Below are positions 44,207 through 55,911 of a stretch of DNA of 64,000 nt, piece by piece. The position numbers and the translations under genes are program-made. The stretch's first letter is position 1; the number at the start of each line of letters is the position of its first letter. Under the pieces are notes generated by a model, which did not search any database, was not told the origin of the DNA, and saw only the letters and a list, made by a program, of their open reading frames with translations. Origin of the DNA: Brachypterus glaber (lineage: Eukaryota; Arthropoda; Insecta; Coleoptera; Kateretidae); NCBI GenBank assembly GCA_958510825.1, contig OY294046.1, positions 3,596,001 to 3,660,000 of the forward strand, in the 5' to 3' direction.

Positions 44207-44408
44207 TAAGCAAACAATCGCGAGTAAAAACATCGGGAAAAAGTTTGTAGATATCGTGTTTTTCCTCATAAGGGCAATACGATGGACCTGGGGGGCAAGA
44301 CGAGGTGCCGCTCCGGTCGCCGCTAACAATGTACTGGTGAGCCTCCTCCAGGAATGCGAAGATGTCGCGGTTTAACCGCGATTGATACCGGTCATTCAAC
44401 AGACGCAT
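44207..44408 (-). CDS. Coding-like exon, unknown
   Basis: ATG at 44408-44406 opens MRLLNDRYQSRLNRDIFAFL, EEAHQYIVSGDRSGTSS and continues CPPGPSYCPYEEKHDIYKLF to the border of a MITE, which supplies the next residues and the stop. An AG lies just upstream of the ATG (GTCATAG). Codon choice and composition look coding; no family recognised. It may be an exon of a truncated or rearranged gene. Confidence 0.35.
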
Positions 44409-44852
44409 TCTATGACAATTAGATCAACTACACGAAGAAAACTACATAAATGCACGGTTTGCAGTCTTTTGGCGGAAAATAAAAGGGATGATTCCACATC
44501 ACAAAACATGAAAAACCAGCATAGGAGCATAGGTCCGAAAACGAACGCTAAGAGGTCGAGAATAAGGTTTTTAATTAATAACTCTGGTACCCTTCGAGAT
44601 AGAGTGACGACGTTTTGCATGTATACTAGTATTAATAAGGGCAATTAGTTTTTGTTAATTATTTGTTTTGAATCTATCCAGACTTAACACATTTTTGCCC
44701 CAAACTTTTTTATGTGTATTTTTTTGGATTTTGAGTAAAAAATATAGATTCCTTGAGTAAAAATGTATAAATATGTGATGTCAGTGTGGGTCCCACACTG
44801 TGGGAACAACCATTATCAAAAAAATGCAATTATGAGGAGGGCTATTACTCCT

Positions 44853-45896
44853 TTTTTCTATTTTGGGACTCTTATAAGCTCATAATCACACGCATTTTGT
44901 GTTCTTATAGGCATATAAGAGGTCTCTACTTTTTTTTCTTTTGGGTTGGCAACAGACAAAAGTCTATCTCTTGACGTTTGCTGTGCAATTGTGAACGTCG
45001 GTTTAAAGTTTAATTTTCTACAAAATTTTGTGTTTAGGTTATGTTTTACCGTGTTAAAATTGTGGCTTGGTTAATTGCAGTGGAAAAGAGAAGAAATTAC
45101 TATAAAATATATCAAAATAATATTCGTTCTTAGAATTTTAAACATGGCGAAAACTGTAAAGACCACTTTACACGGAGCAATTTGTACGCAAGTTTGATGC
45201 TATGCAAGTTTGCTGCCAATTATAGCATGAGGACAATTGGACATAGATTTGCCTTTTCACGGAGCAAGTTGTACGCAAGTTTGGTGCTATATATTGCAAG
45301 GTAAACAGTGCTGCCAACCAGACAATTTTGACGTGTCTCTGCGTTTGTTGACAAAAACATAACCTAGCATTTGCTTTTTTTAAGGAAGTTTTTTAGTTAG
45401 ACAGACCGACCTATTATTAATTATAATAATTATTAACATGTGCTGTTGCTACTATATTAGTAAAATGAAATCGATTCGGTAACTTTTTTTCCAGGTACCA
45501 CGAAAATAACCATAAAACTTGCGTGAAAATCGCCGAAAAATAGAACATGTTCTAAATAATTTGATGGCACGAAAATGGCTTCAAACTTGCCTAAAGGCAT
45601 GCGCTGTGATTGAATCATTCTTGCATAGCATCAAACTTGCGCACAAATTGCTCCGTGTAAAGTGGCTTTAATGCCAACCCGAAACAAAAATCCCTAAATC
45701 AGTCATCAATTTAAATGTAAGTTTTTTAAAATTTTAGAGCAAAATAGAAAAAATTGTATAAAGCACTCGTTTCATAACACGTTTTTAGCGCACTAGTACT
45801 TTAGAAAACTCACCGCAAGTAGCTCGTTTGGACTTTCTAAACTTGTACTCGTCCGCTAAAAACGTATGTTATGAAACTAGTACTTTAATATACTAT
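44853..45896 (-). mobile_element. B-family element, copy 5, itself interrupted
   Basis: TTTTTTCTATTTTGGGACTC to ACTTTAATATACTATAAT; interrupted at 45160-45668 by a TAA-flanked MITE. Confidence 0.78.
45160..45668. mobile_element. Harbinger-like MITE (TAA duplication)
   Basis: TAA at 45157-59 and 45669-71; the empty site CTGTAATGCC is visible in B copies 2 and 3. Ends AGACCACTTTACACGGAGCA and TGCTCCGTGTAAAGTGGCTT. The GCAAGTTTGATGCTAT unit is repeated inside. Confidence 0.82.
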
Positions 45897-46055
45897 AATA
45901 TCGTCCTGCAGCATTAAAACTTTAATGGTGCATTTTTTGCTTCCCATTCAACATGTCCATCTTGGAAGGATCGTAGCTCCCTTAGGGCCTGCTTCTGGAC
46001 ATATGTTCCTTTCTTAGTTTTTCATGTTTTGTGATGTAGAATCATCCAATTTAAT

Positions 46056-46519
46056 ATATGCCATAACTTATGACTGCAAGACTGCAAACACCGTGTATAA
46101 TTTCACAAAAGAAAAGTTATAAGATTCTAGAGCACAGAATGGTGTATATTTAATATGTATAGGGGCACAATGGAGGCAGGGAGGCAAGGGGACATTTTTT
46201 CAAATGGAAAAGGGGGATGTAAAAATTTAATATTCAATCCTTTTTTTGAAAAAATATTTTTATAACAATTTTGTTTTAGTTAAAAAAAAATTGAAAATAA
46301 TGTAAAAAAATAGACTAAGGGTAAGTAATATTATTTATCCAATACATACAGATAATGAGACAATTACCAGCGTTATTTTAAATAGATACACTCAATAATA
46401 ACCCCCGCGTGGCATTACTTTATTGAGTGGATAATTATTTATTTTACCCACTCAACTGTCACTTGTCAAATTATTTTCTTGTAAATGTCATTAAAAATTT
46501 TAATAAAAATATGAATTCC
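46056..46519. other. AT-rich, no gene
   Basis: 46380-46460 has CACTCAATAATAA / TTATTGAGTGGATAAT and TTTTACCCACTCAA repeats belonging to the adjoining hairpin; nothing else. Confidence 0.4.
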
Positions 46520-46672
46520 TAAGCTATTTATTGGGTAAAACCTTGTATGGCACTCATGGGTAAACCGATATTGCCCTCTCGAAAATTAACCTGCTTGGCT
46601 GCCTCACAGGTTAATTTTCTCATGGGCAATATCTTACTTTACCCACTAGTACCATAAATAACTATTATTTTT
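46520..46672. repeat. Hairpin repeat
   Basis: ATTTATTGGGTAAAACC, ATATTGCCC, GAAAATTAACCT opposite AGGTTAATTTTC, GGGCAATAT, TTTACCC. Confidence 0.6.
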
Positions 46673-46695
46673 TAGTTGAATTTTACTGTAACCAC

Positions 46696-46833
46696 CAGAG
46701 CTGGATTCCCCGGGGCCCGGGTTCCCAAGAGGGCCCAGCAGCGAAAATTTTCTGTGTTCTGAAAGGGACAAAGCTTTTTTTTCAGAGGCGAGGGGTCCCG
46801 GAAATAAAGTTCCCCGGGCCCGGGCCGGCTCTG
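46696..46833. mobile_element. GC-rich hAT-like short element
   Basis: CAGAGCTGG ... CCGGCTCTG ends with CCCCGGGGCCCGGG opposite CCCGGGCCCGGGG. The CAGAGC terminus fits hAT elements, but no 8 bp duplication was found. Confidence 0.5.
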
Positions 46834-47534
46834 TCCAGAAAAAGTCAGAAAAAGACGCGCTTTTCCGGAAAAAGAGAAGTGACTGGGAGATATCTGAAAA
46901 AAAGAGCCCCTCACAGCCTTGAATCACCTTGTATATTCTGCCGTTCATATCCTGATCAATATATGGATATGCAAATGTTCATTATATCTACATACGAAAT
47001 TTCCAGTATTTGATTTTGGCAGAATCTATTGTTTACACGGCAAAACACTGTAGATTATTGGCTCTAGTAATGTTAAATTACACACTGATAAAACTAAACT
47101 ATAATTAATATAATAAACCAAACCAAACCATTGTTAACGTAAACCAACGCCCCCATTAAAAAATCAAACAGAAATTCGTGAGTATTTTAACTATTTTTTG
47201 CTATATATTCTAACAAAAAACCTGGATTTTCCGCACCTAATTATATTCAAGACAGTAAGTTTTAGTAATAAAACCAGAAATCAGTGCAAAAATATAGTTC
47301 ATTTTTGTGGACCTGATGCACACCGTAACCACACTCAAATTACACAACTACAAAGAAGTAATTCATACATTCAAATAGTTAAAACCAAGCGTAGTTGTAT
47401 AAAATACTATAATATAGTATTTTAGAACTATAACATAGTATTTTGTTATTATAAAACCAAAACAATGTACCTGATCTGACTTTGGACCGTGGATTTACAA
47501 TGTAAAACCTTTTATACAAAAAAGTGTATACTAC
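46834..47534. other. No gene or clear repeat
   Basis: AT-rich; a plus-strand 75-codon frame at 47198 has no recognisable content. Confidence 0.35.
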
Positions 47535-47963
47535 TAAAGTTTATTTTTTTAAGGTATAGTTATTTTAAATCTTCCCGCTTGTAAACAATCTCGAAATTAC
47601 CATAGCAACGTAAGATACGCATGCGTCGTAAGCGAAATGACTAGGCCCGATTTACACAACCGTAAAACGTTGACGTGGCATTAACGAGAACAAAACAATG
47701 GTTTATTCCTTTAAATTATTGGAATAAAAGCGATTTTATAAGCAAATTTTGTTTCTACAGGAATACAAAAGTGTTTTTAGCAACAGCTTTATCAATTCTC
47801 TTTTTTTCACATCAAAACATCATAAAAACAAAGTAAGTAAACAAAAATTATAAATTTTGGTTATGTTGACATTCAAACAAGCCACATGCTTCAGTGTAAA
47901 TCGGACTTTGTGGAGTATTTAGCGGCAAATTTAAAATAACTATACCTTAAAAAAATAAACTTT
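47535..47963. mobile_element. MITE with ~35 bp ends and nested insert
   Basis: AAAGTTTATTTTTTTAAGGT and ATAGTTATTTTAAAT opposite ATTTAAAATAACTAT and ACCTTAAAAAAATAAACTTT. Inside, 47644-47906 has inverted ends GGCCCGATTTACAC / GTGTAAATCGGAC, a probable second MITE. Confidence 0.65.
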
Positions 47964-48110
47964 ACATGTGTCATTAATATTTGGCGAACTATATTTCAGT
48001 CAATCTGTAATGTCAATAGATCATTAAAAAAGTAAAGTTATAATATAAACATACTTAGATAATCTTAAATAAATAAATTCATATTTTGCCATCAAATAAT
48101 GTTGGTACCG

Positions 48111-50135
48111 CACTATGGGACGAACCGGGCCGTAAGCCGGACATCATACTTTTCTTGAAAACGATAACTGGGATTTTGATAAAATTTGGTATGCGGCCAT
48201 TTTTATGTACAGTTGGATCCGAAAAAAAAACAAGATTGAAAATTTAGTTGCGTAAATTCAATAATTACAATACAAACAAATCTGTTGTCATGTTGACAAT
48301 ATTTGTCAAAATTACTTATAATAATTATAAAGTAATTAGAAATGCGTTAAGAAATGTTAAGAAATCTCAAAATATTAGTATATTGGAAGCAGGATGTAAG
48401 GAAGTGATTTTAGCTAGTGATATAGAGACCTTTAATTGTGGCAAGGTTATTTAGTGTTTCGGAGAGTTGTGTTAAGATCATAGAAAAAAGAATAATGGTT
48501 AAGATTGAAGAAAAAATAGATGGGGGAGGAAAGGGCGTGCAGACTCGGAAAGAAAGAAGATATCAAATGAAATACAGGATGAAAATTTACTTAATTATTT
48601 AAGAGAATACCATTTACATGCTATAAACAATACAAATTTTCCTGGGTCAAAACCATCGCCCGTCGCCGCATCGATAGTTCCAAGATTAAAAAAGTGAAAA
48701 AAAGCCCCGGAAAAACCTTTTTTTAAACAAAAATCATAATTTTCATAAATTATATGTTTAGTTAGTAGAGTTCAAATTTTTATTTTTTTATAAGATTTAC
48801 TAAATATTGTGTTTTAATTTTTGATTTAATTAAATATTCTAAATGTTTTTTCAGTTTATTATTTAATTTTATTATTTTTTTAATATTCAACATTATTCGC
48901 ATGCGTTTTCTGTAATAAACTTTGAAAAAACTGACAATTAATTGTCAAATTGATCTAACCTATTTCTTAAAATCTTACTTAAACTATAAAATAATTAGTA
49001 AAATTGACATTTTAGCATATTTAAATCTTGCGTTTTTTGTGGGTCCAACTGTACGACAAAGCATTTTAACTAGGTTTCGTTTTTGGGAAAAAATCTGGAA
49101 ATCTGGAAAATCTGGAATACTTAAAAAAAATTAAATTTATTTTTCTTTTATATGGTTAATTACCATTTAGTGTACAAAAAAGATATTTAGCTATGTATTT
49201 AATACGGTTTGGAAAAAATCTGCAAAATGTGTGTAACTTGTAAAATTATAATTTTAGCTAATAAATTTGGCTTTTTCGAGAAAAAGTAAAACATTTAGCC
49301 AAGTATTGAGTATGAAAAAATTGTCGAAAAATTTCGAAAAAAAAAATTAAAAAAAATTATTTTTTCAAAAAAAGCATTTTTTCGAAAAAAAAAATTAAAA
49401 AAAAATCGGGGGGTTATTAAAAAAAACAATAGGGATCATCCCCTGATAGAACTTGATTTTTCCTGAAAATTTTGAGTCGATCGGATTATTCGTTCTTGAG
49501 TTATCTTGTCCACAAAAAAGTGACATGGCACGGACAGACGGACGGATGAACAGACGCTTACGGGCTGTGAATAGTATAATAACGTAATTTCCCAATAAAT
49601 TTATCCACCACAAAGAATATCTGTAAAAGTCTATGTAAAAAGTAATTTTTTTTAGTTGTTTTTTAACACAAAATATTAAATTAAAGGGGTTCTGGGTCTG
49701 ATCTCTACATCATTTTTTTCCTTACTTAGTCCACTATATTGTAGTAATAACAAATGTGCGGGACTTTGCGGGACTTTAACGAAAAACATTTAAATGTCGG
49801 AAAATTAAAAAAAAATCGATAAAACAAAAAATAGGAGATGTACATAATATTTTATTTTTTTTATAATACACATTAATGTTGTTATTATTACGCAATTAAT
49901 AGGAAAAGATTATATTGTATGATAAGAAAAAAAAAAGACTACAAATTGTCGTAGGCATAATTTAGACATCTATATAAGCGCTAATTTTTCTGGCTAACCT
50001 TAATTATACATGAAAATTTTGCCTGCACTCAATGTATAATATGATAAAATATAATAAAACCAAATTTAAACCCCTATTTTTGAATTTTTGTTTTTTACCC
50101 AATGTCCAACCTATGGCCCGGTTCGTTCCATAGTG
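48111..50135. mobile_element. CACTA-ended 2 kb element, decayed
   Basis: CACTATGGGACGAACCGGGC opposite GGCCCGGTTCGTTCCATAGTG. The CACTA terminus fits CMC/EnSpm elements, but the 3 bp flanks (CCG, CGT) do not match. No transposase recognised; the interior includes a TA-flanked element and a GACAGA repeat. Confidence 0.55.
48211..49051 (+). mobile_element. TA-flanked element with decayed coding
   Basis: CAGTTGGATCCGAAAAAAA opposite TTTTTTGTGGGTCCAACTG with TA on both sides. Contains a 68-codon frame (48248-48454) and, in another frame, KISNEIQDENLLNYLREYHL followed by HAINNTNFPGSKPSP (about 48560-48700). These suggest an old gene broken by frameshifts. Tc1/mariner/pogo-type borders; product not identified. 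Confidence 0.5.
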
Positions 50136-50169
50136 CGTCGTAGCGAGTAATAAAAATTCATGATGTCCA

Positions 50170-51764
50170 CACAGGTGTCTTGAATCAAAATAAAGTTTTT
50201 TTTTCTGGCGCCAAAAACTCTCTTCACAGATTGAAAGAGGGTTGTCTGAAGAATAAAACCTGTTAATATTAAAATCCTCCCCCGAGTCCTTTTCGAGAAA
50301 ATGGGGATTAAAAAGGCTTAAATGGGCCTAAATTTAGTTTTCTAGGGATTTCATAAAAATGGCTAACTCGACGAAAAAAACTGTTCTGTTATAAAAGATA
50401 GACAAAAAAATTATCTACAAACAACTTTTTTAATGAACTCGCTAGCTCAAACCCTTACCGTTTTATAGCTCAAACAAAGTTGCATATTAAGATAGCTTAT
50501 TGTCAATCATTTTTTAAGCATGCATATTTTGGGTTTTTGTAAAAAAACTCAAAAACCACAATTCCAACAACAAAAATAGTTATTACATAAAAGATTCTTA
50601 GTTAAATTCAACACAAACCAACATTTTGTTTATCTTAATAGCTTTAATAGATCAAGAGATATATAGCTTCAAATGTTATCGTTTTAAATTTCATGTTACA
50701 ATTTTTTCCTTCATATGCAATAAATTGGTTTTTTGTAAATATCTTAAAATCGAGTAGGTAAAAGAAAAAAAATCATATGAGTGAATTGTACTATATATAG
50801 TACAATTGGGCCCTTTTATGCAAAAAGTAGCCAACATATTAAAAAAAAGAGATAATGTCGTATACTGATCTAGAAATGTCCATACTACATTCCTACCCAC
50901 AATATTTAAATATTGTGGGTTGGTTGCTTTTTGCATAACATGGCCCAATTAGGAGTTTTTTAGAATATTTTTATTACAAACAACGTTAAGAATTAACATT
51001 TTGCTACATATTAATATTATAAAAAATTATATATATATATACAAAATTATTACAATATTTTCTTACTTTCACGAGCTATAGTTTGCAAACCAAAAGAGCT
51101 AAGTAAACAAATAAAACAGCGTTTTTTAGATAATTTTCTTAACTATTTTTTCACTCATATGATTTTTTTTCTTTTACCTACTCGATTTTAAGATATTTAC
51201 AAAAAACCAATTTATTGCATATGAAGGAAAAAATTGTAACATGAAATTTAAAACGATAACATTTGAAGCTATATATCTCTTGATCTATTAAAGCTATTAA
51301 GATAAACAAAATGTTGGTTTGTGTTGAATTTAACTAAGAATCTTTTATGTAATAACTATTTTTGTTGTTGGAATTGTGGTTTTTGAGTTTTTTTACAAAA
51401 ACCCAAAATATGCATGCTTAAAAAATGATTGACAATAAGCTATCTTAATATGCAAATTTGTTTGAGCTATAAAACGGTAAGGGTTTGAGCTAGCGAGTTC
51501 ATTAAAAAAGTGTTTGTAGATAATTTTTTTGTCTATCTTTTATAACAAAACAGTTTTTTTCGTCGAGTTAGCCATTTTTATGAAATCCCTAGAAAACTAA
51601 ATTTAGGCCCATTTAAGCCTTTTTAATCCCCATTTTCTCGAAAAGGACTCGGGGGAGGATTTTAATATTAACAGGTTTTATTCTTCAGACAACCCTCTTT
51701 CAATCTGTGAAGAGAGTTTTTGGCGCCAGAAAAAAAAACTTTATTTTGATTCAAGACACCTGTG
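50170..51764. repeat. Near-perfect giant palindrome, 615 bp arms
   Basis: 50170-50784 and 51151-51764 are almost exact reverse complements (ends CACAGGTGTCTTGAATCAAA / TTTGATTCAAGACACCTGTG). The loop is 366 bp and contains a hairpin MITE. The borders share TCCA just outside (GTCCA..TCCAAC), a possible 4 bp duplication. No coding. Confidence 0.85.
50804..50950. mobile_element. Hairpin MITE in the palindrome loop
   Basis: AATTGGGCCCTTTTATGCAA and AAAGTAGCCAAC opposite GTTGGTTGCTTTTTGCAT and AACATGGCCCAATT. Confidence 0.7.
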
Positions 51765-51811
51765 TCCAACGTCCACGGCCATGGACGTTGTGCAGCGAAA
51801 CTAAAATAAAA

Positions 51812-52613
51812 TTTTCCTACGATCCTCTATGAAAATGGCATTTAGCACACTCTTTTGTCCTTTAGAAAACACCTCATATCGCACTAGTTTGATATTTTTA
51901 TATCACACTCGTGTGATATTTTTGTATGGAGGTTTGCCTTATTTTATTTAGATATTTACCTCGTAGATTCTACGAAATTTATTCACCTTGTTTTATAAAC
52001 TATTTTCCACCTTTAACCACAGCCTTTTATATCTTTTAAGTGTTTTAATCCAAATATTTCTGGTTTTCATGTCAAAAATAGAAACTATAGTTATAACGTT
52101 ACTATTTTGACCATTACTGTCTAGTCTAGACAGTCTAGATCTTATGAAAATTACTTATTTTTTTATTTAGTTAACTTACATAACATAAAAATATCAAAAT
52201 ACACAGTATTTTTCTTATGAAATGTAAAACAGTACAATTTTACTGTCTTATATGGCAGCATTACCACAGTAATCTAATTTAATAAGCAAACTCAAGTTTG
52301 CATTTATTTAGGAATAGGCAACCCATTAAACAGCTATGTATTGTATTAAATATAAAACCAAGAAAACCAAAGCTTAATGAAAATCATATTTTCTGTTTGA
52401 CATACCTACATATATAAATTTGTATGCTATTTATAATTATTTTGTGTTTTTGCATTTCTTAAAAATTAATACAAATTAGAAATTTTTAAAATAGGGCCCT
52501 TTATATTTTTTCGGGATCGTAGGAAAAATAGTGTACATAACTCGTTGGAAAGTGTATTTCATACACTCGCGTGAAATATGTCACTTTCCACACTAGTTAT
52601 GTAATATACTATT
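51812..52613 (-). mobile_element. T-family palindrome-plus-TIR element
   Basis: Body TIR ATTTTCCTACGATCC (51811) opposite GGATCGTAGGAAAAA (52514). The palindrome beyond it (TAACTCGTTGGAAAGTG / CACTTTCCACACTAGTTA around ACTCGCGTG) ends AATATACTATT at 52613. Confidence 0.72.
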
Positions 52614-52624
52614 AAAAAATACAC

Positions 52625-53590
52625 TGCCCAGTAAAGAGCTTTCCCATTTTACACCTCCGCGCGTGAAATGGAGTGGAGTTAGAATTTTTTTAATTATCAG
52701 ATTCACTTTCAGCAACCTCAAAAACCACAATGCACCAGTTTTCACGAAAACTACCCCACGCCCCTCAGGGGGTGAAGTTAGAATTTTTTTATTATCCGAT
52801 TCTCTTTCAGCAACCTTAAAAAGTCCAATATACCAATTTTCTAAAAAACTACCCCCCCCCCGCAGGGGGTAAAATTAGAAAAAAATTATTATACGATTCA
52901 GTTTTAGCGACCTCAAAAACCCCAATATATAAATTTTCAAGAAAACTATCCCCTGCTCCTCATGGGGTGGTGTAAGAATTTTTTTATTATCAGATTAACT
53001 TTCAGCAACCTAAAAAACCCCAATATACCAGTATTTACGAAAACTACCCCCCACCCCTCAGGAGGTGAAATTAGAAAAAAAAATATCAGATTCCTATTCG
53101 CCAACCCCAAAAACCCCTATATACCAATTTTGACGAAAATATTAAAAATATTTACCCCCTCACCCCCTCGGGGGTGGAGTTAGAAAAAAAATATTATCAG
53201 ATTCAATTTCAGCAACCTCAAAAACCCCTATATAGCAATTTTCAATTTTTTCTAAAAAAATGAATTTTTCCCCCCTTGCCGTACCCCAATGTTCACCAAA
53301 ACCAATCCCGAGCTAGAACTTTTGGTAACATACCCGTATGTCAAATTTAAAGTCTATAGCTTAAAGCGTTCTTAAGTTATTGTGTCCACAAAATTTTCCG
53401 GACAGACCGATCGACCGACAATTTTGTTTTTTTGCTTGAAATTGATTTATATCGACATAAAACGTCATATAACGCAAAAATACGCAAAAAAAGATTTTGA
53501 ACATTTTTGCACGAATACAAGGCTTTCCGAATTTTTGAAAATTTTCAAAATGGGAAAGCAAAACCATCTTAAACTGAGAATTTTCGAATC
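52625..53590 (+). repeat. K repeat: five to six ~110 bp tandem units plus tail
   Basis: Each unit has TTATCAGATTCACTTTCAGC or close, CAAAAACCCCAATATACC and a CCCCTCAGGGGGTGAAGTTAG-like block; the tail ends ACCGATCGACCGACA ... AATACAAGGCTTTCCG. Short frames in it are shadows. Confidence 0.72.
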
Positions 53591-53777
53591 AAAATGTGGT
53601 CTGCAAAGGCGAAATATATGATTCATATATTTCACAGTTCATTTTAACCATTTTTTTTTGTATATCTTTAATCCTCAGTTGCTTTTCTCCCGTGAACGAG
53701 GAACATGTACTTTTGGCAAGAATTATGTAATCCGTTAATCGCGTTTAATTTTTAGCATCAAGTGTTTTAGTATAGTT

Positions 53778-54265
53778 ATTTATTTATTTATTTATTTGCT
53801 ATCTTAGATATTCCCTGGATTCGATTATATATATTTTATAGTGATTGTATGGATGATGTGCAGTAAAATGACGAACATGTGATTATATTGGAGTAAGAAG
53901 GGATTTTTATGTTTTTTAATCATTTATAATGCTGATAAATTTTGATTTGGAAGCAACTAACACGTGAAGAAGTTTTTATACGTACAAAATTTTTTATATA
54001 CAAGCGCATGAGCAAATATAATTACAAATTAGAAAAAACAGCCTTGTCAACAGCTAACACAACCAACAGTAAACACGAAAAGGAAAGAAGGAAAAGAAAA
54101 AGAAAAGGTCTTACAGAAGACTGGAAATTTTCTATAATCAAAACGGGAGTGGGCATGGTGCCAAGCCAGACAAGAACCACTCACTCTTGGTGAATTGAAT
54201 AACTAAGAGGGATCTGGCTAATTATCTCACTGAGAAAAGGCCAAAAAAAGGAAGAAGAAAGGAAG
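53778..54265 (+). mobile_element. N-family retroposon-like repeat, copy 2
   Basis: (TTTA)n at 53777-53797, frame with KLEKTALSTANTTNSKHEKE and KGLTEDWKF, ending CACTGAGAAAAGGCC then (GAA)n. Close to copy 1 at 31.7-32.2 kb. Confidence 0.5.
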
Positions 54266-54266
54266 A

Positions 54267-54374
54267 ACTTTAATCCTTTATTGATTTTACAAAATTAAGT
54301 TTGTATCAAATACATTATTAATTAAGGTATTTGATACACACTTAATTTTGTAAAATCAATAAACGATTAAAGTT
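54267..54374. mobile_element. Hairpin MITE, ~48 bp arms
   Basis: ACTTTAATCCTTTATTGATT and TTACAAAATTAAG opposite CTTAATTTTGTAA and AATCAATAAACGATTAAAGT. Confidence 0.68.
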
Positions 54375-54734
54375 ATACATAAAAAAAGGGTTAAAATGAA
54401 CTGTGAAATCTTTTGATCTAAATCATTTTCTTTCAATACCATCGATCAAAAACAAATTAATGAAACAATTACTTTCAGTTGGAATTAAGTCGTCACGTTT
54501 GATCTACAGCGTCCCATCTGTAATAAAATTATGCTTATCTGTTATTAATTAATTAATAATAAATTATCTATTAACTTTAAATCACTATTTAATTTCCGCT
54601 AACAGTTTAAAATTGAATTATGGCTTTTTAAATATACCTCGATGACATTATTTATTATAAATATATACAGATTATCTATTTGTTTAGTATACACTTCATA
54701 ATTTAAACTTAATTTCTCTGCATTTGGGAAGTGT

Positions 54735-55139
54735 AATGGAGCTCTCTACAACTAGAATTATGAAACAAAAGACGTCTACCCTATCTCTATCTCATTTGTG
54801 CTACACTTTCCAGCCAACCAAATAAATACTGTATTTGTTTTTCATACAACAAATACAGTATTTATTTGGTTGGCCGGAAAGTGTAGCACTGAGCGGCACG
54901 AACGAACATAGTTAATGTGAATCTGTAGAATAAGATAATTCTACTAAAATTTAGATGGCGCCAGTAATTTCTTTATTAAAAATACACTTTTCGCACGGCC
55001 AAGTAAATATTGTATTTATTCAACAAAGAACAAATACAGAATTTGTTTGGTTGGGTGGAAGTGGGAGTGTATGTATGTCTTCTATCCCTTTTGGGTAGAA
55101 CTTTTGTCCCTGTCTAATCTAACGAGAGAAATCGCCATT
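54735..55139. mobile_element. H-family MITE, copy 2
   Basis: AATGGAGCTCTCTACAACTA to ATCGCCATT. Contains a near-perfect hairpin CCAAATAAATACTGTATTTG / CAAATACAGTATTTATTTGG at about 54820-54872. Confidence 0.72.
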
Positions 55140-55458
55140 CAGTTGAGTAAGAGGCATGCAGGCGTGTGCAAGGGATATAAATTCTACTTCAAAGTGTACA
55201 CTAAACCTATGGATTATCTGTATATTGAAAAAAATTATTTTTGAATTTTTTTTCCAAGAAATTTTCGTTTTTTTTTTAAAGATCTTAATAAAAAAAGTTT
55301 TTTGTTTTTTATTTGAAAAACTTGAAAAAAAAAATAATTTTCGTTTTTCGCAAGAAAAAAATAAAAAAAAAATAAAAGTTTGTTTTTAATTTTTTTTTAT
55401 GTATTTGGGAAAATGCAATATACTATTTACTGTGAATAATATATAATAAAATGCGTAG
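55140..55458. other. Very AT-rich spacer between H copies
   Basis: Long T and A runs; the short frames there are low-complexity. Confidence 0.5.
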
Positions 55459-55868
55459 AATGGAGCTCTCTACAACTAGAATTATGAAACAAAAGACGTC
55501 TACCCTATCTCTATCTCATTTGTGCTACTTTTTCCAGCCAAGCAAATAAATACTGTATTTGTTTTTCATACAACAAATACAGTATTTATTTGGTTGGCCG
55601 GAAAGTGTAGCACTGAGCGGCACGAACGAACATAGCTAATGTGAATCTGTAAAGATAATTCTACTAAAATTTAGATGGCGCCAGGAATTTCTTTAATAAA
55701 AATAATATATTTACACTTTTCGCCCGGCCAAGTAAATATTGTATTTGTTCAACAAAGAACAAATACAGAATTTGTTTGGTTGGGTGGAAGTGGGAGTGTA
55801 TGTATGTCTTCTATCCTTTTTGGGTAGAACTTTTGTCCCTGTCTAATCTAACGGGAAAAATCTCCATT
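55459..55868. mobile_element. H-family MITE, copy 3
   Basis: AATGGAGCTCTCTACAACTA to AAAATCTCCATT, with the same central hairpin as copy 2. Confidence 0.75.
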
Positions 55869-55911
55869 ACATATCTTCAAGGCTTGTTATACAAATACAA
55901 GGCTTGCAAAA

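Larger units (their letters stand above)
44555..46055. mobile_element. D-family MITE, copy 3, split by insertions
   Basis: Left part 44555-44852 (AATAAGGTTTTTAATTAATA ... GGCTATTACTCC) and right part 45897-46055 (TCCTGCAGCATTAAAAC ... GTAGCTCCCTTAGGGC) correspond to the two halves of D copy 2, separated by a B element. Confidence 0.75.

Noticed and set aside
44384..44648. Overlapping 82-88 codon frames on both strands
   Set aside because: They run from the island into a D-family MITE and carry no recognisable domain.
46646..46948. 100-codon minus frame rich in Gly/Pro/Ser
   Set aside because: Created by the GC-rich inverted ends of a short hAT-like element.
52625..53240. Regular ~110 bp repeats resembling a CRISPR array
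   Set aside because: Units are directly tandem without unique spacers, diverged, and in an animal genome; a tandem-repeat transposon part.
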